DNA of 64,000 nt, from the NCBI GenBank assembly GCA_027475525.1, contig JAMWFC010000115.1:1488001-1552000 (forward strand). Direction: 5' to 3'. The DNA is from Macrolepiota albuminosa (taxonomy: Eukaryota; Basidiomycota; Agaricomycetes; Agaricales; Agaricaceae). Under the pieces are notes generated by a model, which made no database searches, was not told the DNA's origin, and was given only the letters and a program-made list of their open reading frames with translations. Below are positions 57,601 to 64,000 of the stretch, one piece after another; within the stretch, counting starts at the first letter, position 1, and each line of letters begins with the position of its first letter. The translations under genes were made by a program, and so were the position numbers.

Positions 57601-58759
57601 GGCAGGGAGTCAAATGATGCCTTAGAAAAAACATCCTCAAAGTCTTGCAGGTGATGAGGAACCGCATCTCGGAACGACTTAGGAGCAGAGTTGGCAGCAA
57701 ATGCCTGAGCTAGCCGCTGGGAGGTAGTTTGGCTAGCTCTGATCTCTGCTACAGTTGGTGGAGGTTGTAATGTAGTTGCATAAATCCTATCACCTGTCTC
57801 GATAGCCTCATCTGGAGACTCTGGGTCAGGAGCGCATCCAAATTCACCCTCACGTCCATCTTCCATCTGGGCTTCACTCACTACACCTTGAAAGACTCTG
57901 GGTCAGGAGCGCATCCAAATTCACCCTCACGTCCATCTTCCATCTGGGCTTCACTCACTACACCTTGAACGTCCTCATAGAGGGCCTCTCTATAAAGGAA
58001 CGCCAAGGGAGGAGGATCCAGTAGGTCGAGGTCTGCAAAGGGGAGGTGCCCAACTTGGCAAGCCTGGATAGCAGCACGCTCACGGACTGACTCTCTGCGC
58101 TCCTCTCTAACTTCCTTGGCACATGTGGAACACCGTCGAGGGCAGCGGCTCATGCTCACCTTACCCTTGGCCCAGTCAATCTCAGGATTGTGATCACGCA
58201 GCCAGGAGAACCCAAGTATCATGTCCTGCTTTCCTAGGCTGGTAACTGCAAAGACTGCACGCTCAGAATGAGTCTGATAACGAAGGACTAAATCCACCAC
58301 TGAGCGGATGGATCCAGCTTCATTGAGCGTACCGTCAATGTTATAGACTGGAATAGGGTGAGAGAGGGGACGGGTAGTGAGCCGGTGTTGTTCCACATAA
58401 TGGGTATCTAGGAAGAGTCCAGTAGCGCCACTGTCCAAGAGAGCTATGATGCTTCGAGTCTGCTGAGTGTCAGTTGTCTCAATCTCCACATTCAGACGCA
58501 GAGAGTTGGGAGAGGGAGTAGAAGCAACAACATAGCGACGGGGAAGGTGTCGTTCCCAAGCTGGGACACGTGGTCGTTGGACAGGAGAAGGAGGAGAAGA
58601 AGTCTTAGCTGAGGCTTGGACCAAGGGGGTATTTTGTACGTCGGAGGGGGTGCTTACAGTTTCAGTCAGAGAATCAGGAGCAGGGAGCGATACATTAGAA
58701 GACTCTACTGATTGACATGTAAACTGATTAGCACCAGGCGGCGGAGGCGTACAACTCAT
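54644..58759 (-). pseudogene. Chromovirus Pol: protease, reverse transcriptase, RNase H, integrase, chromodomain
   Basis: From MSCTPPPPGANQ (58757-58759), reached from gag by a likely -1 frameshift. Protease ALLDSGATGLFLD with ILGFSWLRDHNPEIDW. A false frameshift at the 77-bp seam 57816-57969. Reverse transcriptase ASPVFFIKKKDGSLRLVQDY, then a real shift near 57290 where about 20 nt including the first catalytic Asp block are missing. The frame continues GAFQTNRGLFEPLVMFFGLT, VCVYLDDILIYT (catalytic YLDD), RNase H WTDHKNLEYF, the integrase zinc module (H-x-H..CDLCLRTK), core DFIVELPDSHGYD and SDRGPQFVAEFTRELYRLLH, and chromodomain EVEQILDSRLFRNKLQFKVK. Stops within this frame at 56045, 55334 and 55148 are all TGA. 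Confidence 0.9.
57816..57969. repeat. Exact 77-bp tandem duplication (probable assembly seam 5) inside pol
   Basis: 57816-57892 equals 57893-57969 over exactly 77 bp. Because 77 is not a multiple of three it breaks the protease-reverse transcriptase frame. With one copy removed, the frames at 58759-57881 and 57881-57255 become one. Confidence 0.9.
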
Positions 58760-58767
58760 CCGTCGCT

Positions 58768-60033
58768 CTATTGAAAACCCTCCCCTGCAGAACCAAAAGA
58801 CCCATCCGATGGTTCTGCTACAGCTTCCACAGGACCCAAGGACTCCTCCAAGGGTTCTGCTTCAGTCTGTACATCTGGGGAGGGGTTTCCTTGAACGTCT
58901 TGGGCAGCAAGGAGCTGGAGAAGGAGCTCTTCCTGCTCTGAAGCTGAGAGATAGTGCACCTCTAACCTCTGGGGACAATACCGAGCGAAGTGACCAGGCT
59001 TTCCACAGTGATGGCAGAGGAGAGGAAGGGAGGAATGTTGATGAGAGGCATCAACATCCATAGGTACTCCAAAAGGAAGAGGACGTGCCGCAGGTACCTG
59101 AGCTGGGGGTGGAGCGCGAAATGGAAGGGAGGGCTGGATGGGATGACGAGCAGAAAAAGATGCCTGTGGGGTGGAGCGAGGGGCAGTTCCACGGTGGAGC
59201 TCACGTCGTAACTCCATGAGCTGCCACTGATCACGTGCTACCTGATACCAGGTCTCGATACTCATGTCATCAGGTCGTCCCTCAGCCATGCTGTTGATCC
59301 GATCCATGAGAGAGGGAAGGAGGCCATCTTGGAAGGTGAGACAGAGCTGAAGACCATCCGGATAACAGGCCTGTTCAGCAAGAGCTCTGAAGGAGTCGAT
59401 GTACTCATCTAGGGTCCGCTTCCCCTGCCCATATCAATGAGGATCTCGGAGAGTGAGGGCTGCCACCTTAGCAGGGTCCAAGGGGAAGAACTCTGTCCGA
59501 AACTCCTTCTCAAACTGATCCCAACTTCCAAAACTCTCTACTCCTCCAGGGCGTCGAAAGACTCGTAGCGCGTATGTCAAAGCTCGCCCAGACTTCATGT
59601 AAGAAAGAACCCAAGCAATTTTGAGAGCGTCAGAGGGGAAAGCCTCACCACTGAGCTGAATATAGGTGATGCAGGACTGCAGGAAACGCTTGCCTATTGC
59701 TCGGTCACCATTGAATGCGTCTGGGAGTGCTGGGCGAGGAATATTGGCATGAACTGGGGGGGAGGCCCCAAAGTGAGGGACTGGGGGTGTGCCAGCCCTA
59801 ACTGGAGGTGCCTGGAGAGGGGTAGGGGTGAGAGGGAGGCGCTCTAAGAGGGCCTGAAGGGAATGGGAGATAGTGTCTGTGGCCTGACGTAATCCAGCAA
59901 GTTCGGTGGTGTGGAGGGTGAGGGAAGCTTGAGTGGTCTGCACCTGAGTCTCCAGAGCAAGCAAGCGACCCCAGGCATCATCCTGAGGGGCAGAAGCGTC
60001 CAGGGGAGTGTCTGAGGGGGCTGGTTGGGTCAT
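58768..60033 (-). pseudogene. Chromovirus Gag with CCHC zinc knuckle, one in-frame TGA
   Basis: Starts MTQPAPSDTPLDASAPQ at 60033. A coiled region (ALETQVQTTQASLTLHTTEL) and a capsid-like domain (DAFNGDRAIGKRFLQSCITY) follow. A TGA at 59436-59434 sits between DPH and YGQGKRTLDEY, after which the frame stays open through DRINSMAEGRPDD to the knuckle CHHCGKPGHFARYC (C-x2-C-x4-H-x4-C). It ends at TAG 58770-58768. The TGA is probably a mutated Arg codon (CGA), so this copy would give truncated Gag unless read through. Confidence 0.88.
58774..58780 (-). promoter_or_regulatory. Putative -1 ribosomal frameshift site GGGTTTT
   Basis: In the gag frame the sequence is GAG GGT TTT CAA TAG, so G GGT TTT fits the X XXY YYZ slippery heptamer, three bases before the gag stop. 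Slipping back one base gives GGG TTT TCA ATA and enters the pol frame, open through the first pol ATG at 58759. GC-rich sequence downstream (ccgccgcc region, about 58737-58750) could stimulate pausing. Confidence 0.6.
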
Positions 60034-60147
60034 AGAAGCAACAGAGGGGCAGGGAGTAATCCAGTGGGGGAGGGACCTAAAGGGGCAAGAGAGGGCTCAA
60101 GCAGGCTGAAGGGGGCTCCCAGACCGAAATGTAGAGACTTGTTCTGC

Positions 60148-60646
60148 TGTAAGGGCGACCTCTAGAGGCTGTGGCTCAGTCACACAGCTGGCAGAGGGAG
60201 ATCCAAAGTGTATTAGAATATATACTGACAATATCAAGGTAGCTACTCACCTGGCAGAGGGAGATCCAAAGAGAACAAGTCTAGGGATTCCCTATGCCAG
60301 GTTGGACGCTTCTGGGGCCTCTGAAGCATGGGAAACAACTGTACAGTACAACAAAACCTTAAAAACTCGAAAATTGCCTACACAAACACTTGTACAAATA
60401 AGGGGCAAACTCTGGCAAACTCTGGCTTATATAAGCAGTCTGGAAGCGGTGCTGAGTGGGCCCACACTTGTCTGAATGGTGGCTAAAGAACCAGAGCATC
60501 TCAAGGGCTGAGAGTGGTACTGACAGATAGTGTTGAAAGAATAGAAACAGTAAAATGAAATAATGTCAGAAGAAATAAGAGAATGAATGGAAGGAGAGTG
60601 AAGAGATAAGGAGTGAGAAAAGGAAGAAATGAGGAGTCCCCTGACA
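60148..60646 (-). repeat. 5' LTR of the chromovirus (right end)
   Basis: 499 bp partner of 54134-54632. Read on the element's strand it begins TGTCAGGGGACTCC and ends CTTACA. The leader 60147-60034 precedes gag. I could not identify a confident tRNA primer-binding site. Confidence 0.95.
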
Positions 60647-60791
60647 GTGTGGCCTTACGCTGCACATACATTTGCAGCTCCATAGTGAGCACTCTCACCA
60701 TCAAATCAGTATATTTCGTACTGAATACATTGGGCACTTCGTGCCCTTGTCGCCTAAGTGCTACTATATGGGCTGACGCGTAGCGCTCGAG

Positions 60792-61529
60792 TCACGCTTG
60801 GGTGGTGTATTTCATCACCTCTGGGTGCAAGTCCCAGAACACCCGCAAGTGCACGGTGTACGCGGTTTTCAGCCGCTGTTCCTCTGCTCCGACATCGTCG
60901 TCACTTGACGACTCCATCACCTCCTCTGGAAGCTCTACAACCTCCGGAGCTTCCTCCACTGCTGGTGTGCGCGGAAATCGATCTTCCGCGCGGTATACTT
61001 CAGGCCTTGCAGCCTCCTCCGGTACCTCTTCTAAGCGGGCTTCCGCTACTTTAGAAGGCATTGGACCCGCTGTGGACCGCCTGGTCCCACTGCTCTGGCT
61101 TGCAGGGAGGGCTCTCCCAGCCTGTACTGACGACTCGGCGTCTCCTGGGGCGCCATAGGCGCCGGTTGACTGTTGGCCGTCCTGCAAAGGTCCTTTGGAA
61201 GCCAATCGGCTAGACCGTTGTGGTCCTCCTGGCAGCTGCGTAACTGGGGGCGTTAATCCTCCAGGCATCTTGTCCTGGAGGTGTTGCGGACTGTCTTGCT
61301 GTGAGCTTTCAGCTCTCAGGGCCTTGCTCTCATTCCCGGCCAGGTCAGTACTCTGACCTCGGTCTCGAGCCTTGGGTCTTACCTGACCCGCATTGGACGC
61401 TGACGCGTCCTGGGTGTCTGCTGGGTCTCCCCGTAGGTCGTGGGCATTTCGCCCGCCGTCAGTGGGCGCTGCAGGTATGGGATTACTCATCGATCCCCTG
61501 TTTGAAATTTGCACGGTGTGGCTGTGCAA
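60792..61529 (-). pseudogene. Gag-like or unknown acidic protein fragment between repeat and chromovirus
   Basis: A 245-codon frame starting MHSHTVQISNRGS (or MSNPIPAAPTDGG at 61487). Ala/Gln/Asp-rich and disordered, with SRLASKGPLQDGQQS and an ordered-looking end (LKTAYTVHLRVFWDLHPEVM). No zinc knuckle or enzyme motif. It starts about 95 bp inside the hairpin repeat 61622-61840, the position expected for a gag gene after a 5' LTR, and it is cut off near the chromovirus insertion. I infer the 5' end of another LTR element, but could not classify it. Confidence 0.4.
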
Positions 61530-61621
61530 GAAGCTCGAGAAGCTGATAGAGTTCTGTCAACGAACTCAACGACTGATGTCGGATGCTAGGCAATAGATCC
61601 TAGCTGGCGGATTCAAAAAAA

Positions 61622-61840
61622 TGTAACGAAGTTACAGGGATTGTGAGCTTAGTGTTCACACTGCACAGAATCAGACCAGTCTGGTCTATTGACTATGAAG
61701 TACAAAACAAAAGTAAGCTGCTTTGTAAGCAGCTGGTACAACTATTTATATACTAATGTAATTAATATTATATTATAATAAATATAATATAATATGTACT
61801 ATTATACAGTAAGTAAAGCTATGTGGCCAACGCCACATAG
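61622..61840 (+). repeat. LTR-like repeat with two hairpins, copy 2
   Basis: About 219 bp, tgtaacgaag to gccacatag. Inverted partner of 350-570. Hairpins: AGCTGCTT/AAGCAGCT around TGT, and CTATGTGGC/GCCACATAG around CAAC at 61819-61840. Confidence 0.6.
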
Positions 61841-62830
61841 CGGACTGGTGAATTGAAGAAGTATGTGAATGAAAAGTCTGTGGTCTTGTCAAAGGATGAG
61901 GACAATGGGTGATTCAGATGATGAGATTGATGAGGAAGCAAAAGTTGCCATAGAGCTCAGCACTACACATACCAATAGTAATATTTTCAAGGTTAGCTTT
62001 TGTTCCTTGTCAATTGGAAAGAGCTTACAGTCTATTATCAATGCATTAGGGCCTAATTGTCAGGTTCCACTGATGACAGGGGCTTCTAGAGGCAAGTGGG
62101 TCCTTACTAGGTGGACTCAAAGTCTATGGAGTGTCTCTGAGCAATGGAGAGTGAGTCCGGAGTTTTGGGTGAGGCATAAGGGTGCTCTGGGGAGTACATG
62201 GGGCACCAGAGTTTATGGATATGGTGGATCCTAGGCTAAGTCTGAAATATGGTGAAGAGAAAAGCAGAGCTGGGTAGGGTGACGGAGTAACAGGGAGTGA
62301 TTAGAAAGAGAGACTAAGACCAGGAGATGGAGAGAAGATCGAAATGAGACTTAGTAGACTGGAAGACTTAGAAGAGTAAGAAAATAGGTTAAGCAAGTAA
62401 TACAAAAGAGACAAGAGAGTATAGAGGCAGGAGTTATAGCAATCTTAAGACTACTGTGATGAGCTACTGACTATGAGCTAAATACCTTTGGTGGGTAAGA
62501 TCCAGAACATCTAGGTGAGCTCTGAAGAGGTGCTTTATGTGGCGAGTCTTGTGCAGTATATTGCTCAGATGTGGTTTCTGTGTGGTATATTGTCTGGATA
62601 CAGGTATGGTGCCAGAGAGTCAGTTGGGGCCCACCATGGCGTTAGGGATCAGTCAGGGCCCATCGGATATGTGAGGCTGTGTGCCAGGGGGCAATCTGTG
62701 GGGTCTGAAGCTTGGGGCAGGCACCGGTATTGGCTGCTTGGCCTGCATGGGCTCTTGTGGCATGTTGGGGGTAATGAGTGGTGTGTCAGTGTTAGTGTAG
62801 GGGTGGCGGGTTGTGACACTAATACATCAA
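61841..62830 (+). mobile_element. Retroelement remnant, inverted relative to 48600-49525
   Basis: Blocks 62070-62110, 62290-62470 and 62500-62830 match the reverse complement of the 48.6-49.5 kb segment. The far end reads, on the minus strand, tgtcacaacccgccacccc, which could be an LTR start. The 121-codon frame at 61869-62234 lies in this repeat and is not called. Confidence 0.5.
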
Positions 62831-64000
62831 ATATTCATTGAAGCCATGGGTTGCCCAGGTAAACTTATGGCAGATATCCTACCTCCATATCCCAGTTGAA
62901 TGAGAATTGGCCCTTGAAACCTGGCACCACAGTTAAGTTCATCCAGTTCAATTGAGAGCACCTCTGCACTGATCCAGAGAATTGGGAAAACCTTATGAAA
63001 ATCAGTACTAAAATCAAGGAAAATGGGGCACAAACATCACCTGCTGCTGTGCTTGCCATCATGTATGTCAGTAAAGAAGATTGAGAGACTCAAGTCATCC
63101 AAAAGTTCAAAGACCTTGCAAAGGAAATTTGTTGAGCCAGAGAGCTGGGTTTACAGATAGAGAGAGAAATTGTAAGGAGACAGCAGCTGTAGATGAGGGT
63201 CAGAAGGATGAGATAGTGGTGAAAAAAATGTTACAGAGATTAAGAAGTCTGTATGCATGTCACAACAACTTGAAGTAAGCCTATATTAATGACTCAGACT
63301 CTCGTGCTGATGGTATCTGTCAAAATGATCAGAAATTGAAGATGCATATCAAGAAGTGCAAGTGTCTCCTACCTGATAGTCAATGAAGAGACCCAAAATA
63401 TGATGCAGCTATGACAGAAACACTTATGTTAGAAGATGAAGATTATTATGATGAAAATGGAAAGTTGGTTCCAGATTGATATCTTTCATGTCCTCCTGTG
63501 TATTGTACAGATATTGTAAGTTACTTGTGCTCTGCATTGATGCATTACAGAACACTCACTGGTATTATTCAGTTAAATAAATTTTATTGAGCACTCAACA
63601 ATATTTCTGATTCTGATCAGCCAACATAATACACACCTCAAATCTGAGGAGAGCCAAAGAACTACAAACCTCCAAATGCAAACATGATAAAAGATAAAGC
63701 TTGTTGTTGGATAGTTCAAAATGAATGTCTCAACATTTTAATGAATAGAGTATAATGATAAGCTCTTAGCAGACAATGGAAAGTTGTGAGATGATGTAAA
63801 AGACCCAGAAGAATTTGATGAACAACAGAAGAGAGCACAAGAGACAAAGGGAGAAATACAATGCAAAAAGCACAAGATCAAAGATGTAGAGGCAAAAAAG
63901 GCAAAGCAAAAGAAGTCAAGAGGGAAAGGTAAAGCAAAGGCAGCTGATTTTGTAAAAAAATGCTACTAATAATGAGTTTACTTCAACAGATGATGGTAAT
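62831..64000. other. AT-rich region with decayed coding debris
   Basis: Plus-strand frames such as 63081-63278, and a Lys-rich run near the end (KGEIQCKKHKIKDVEAKKAK), suggest remnants of a gag-like or other mobile-element gene with many stops. I recognise no family and see no intact gene. The window ends inside it. Confidence 0.35.

Larger units (their letters stand above)
54134..60646 (-). mobile_element. Young Ty3-type chromovirus, 6.5 kb
   Basis: LTRs of 499 bp at both ends differ at only three positions. On the minus strand the order is gag (zinc knuckle), protease, reverse transcriptase, RNase H, integrase, chromodomain, as in Ty3 chromoviruses. A polypurine tract adjoins the 3' LTR. 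I find no matching target duplication: the left flank ends gagcc and the right flank starts gtgtg. Coding damage consists of four in-frame TGA codons, one roughly 20-nt deletion in reverse transcriptase, and one apparent frameshift that is an assembly seam. It is probably non-autonomous in this copy but recently active. Confidence 0.93.

Noticed and set aside
54644..60033. TGA codons as programmed read-through or selenocysteine
   Set aside because: Four scattered sites, all where Arg is expected and CGA to TGA is one transition; no sign of a recoding signal.
61869..62234. 121-codon plus-strand frame as a gene
   Set aside because: Lies in a repeat whose inverted copy at 49 kb is non-coding.

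Overview
This window comes from a eukaryote, almost certainly a mushroom-forming basidiomycete (Agaricomycetes). The genes carry many short GT-AG introns (about 45-75 nt). The protein families fit that group: DUF6699, TKL kinases of the type expanded in agarics, a seven-helix membrane family common in agarics, Ty3 chromoviruses and a TET/JBP-like dioxygenase. A U2 snRNA gene is present. There are no operons, CRISPR arrays or bacterial features. Only the sequence was read, so exon structures are manual splice models and family names rest on motif recognition.

Layout. 1-2.2 kb: AT-rich intergenic DNA with hairpin repeats. 2.2-4.7 kb (+): ATG13. 5.2-9.3 kb (+): a Ty3-type LTR retrotransposon with a perfect 5-bp target duplication, an intact gag, no reverse transcriptase, and a decayed integrase and chromodomain. 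9.5-10.1 kb: a LINE 3' fragment. 10.43 kb: U2 snRNA. 11.1-13.1 kb (-): a disordered protein. 13.7-16.8 kb (+): a multi-pass membrane protein gene followed almost immediately by a DUF6699 gene, possibly one fused gene. 17.1-20.0 kb (-): a nine-exon Sae2/Ctp1/CtIP gene (817 aa). 21.2-24.9 kb (-): two tandem TKL kinase genes, the inner one spliced to a DUF6699 exon that came from a segmental duplication of the gene at 39.8-41.1 kb.

25.2-39.05 kb is bounded by 116-bp inverted repeats beginning CACTG, each flanked by CTA, which looks like the ends of a CACTA/CMC-type DNA transposon. Inside are a HECT-type E3 ligase gene convergent with a DDE integrase-core gene, fragments of NUP188 and of class III alcohol dehydrogenase, and an intact 758-codon gene for a TET/JBP-like 2-oxoglutarate dioxygenase. 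One intron of the dioxygenase gene is a diverged tandem copy of the adjoining exon. 39.8-44.2 kb (-) holds a second DUF6699 plus membrane-protein pair, paralogous to the one at 13.7-16.8 kb. 46.9-48.2 kb (+) is a seven-helix membrane protein gene.

48.2-64 kb is retroelement territory: CpG-depleted and internally inverted remnants at 48.6-53.2 kb, then a young chromovirus at 54.13-60.65 kb (minus strand, LTRs differing at 3 of 499 positions). That element has a GGGTTTT slippery site at the gag/pol junction, four in-frame TGA codons, and a short deletion in reverse transcriptase.

A technical point matters for all of this. Five tandem duplications of exactly 77 bp (25893, 26451, 26561, 37763, 57816) look like uncollapsed k=77 overlaps from a de Bruijn assembler. 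One of them creates a false frameshift in the chromovirus pol gene.
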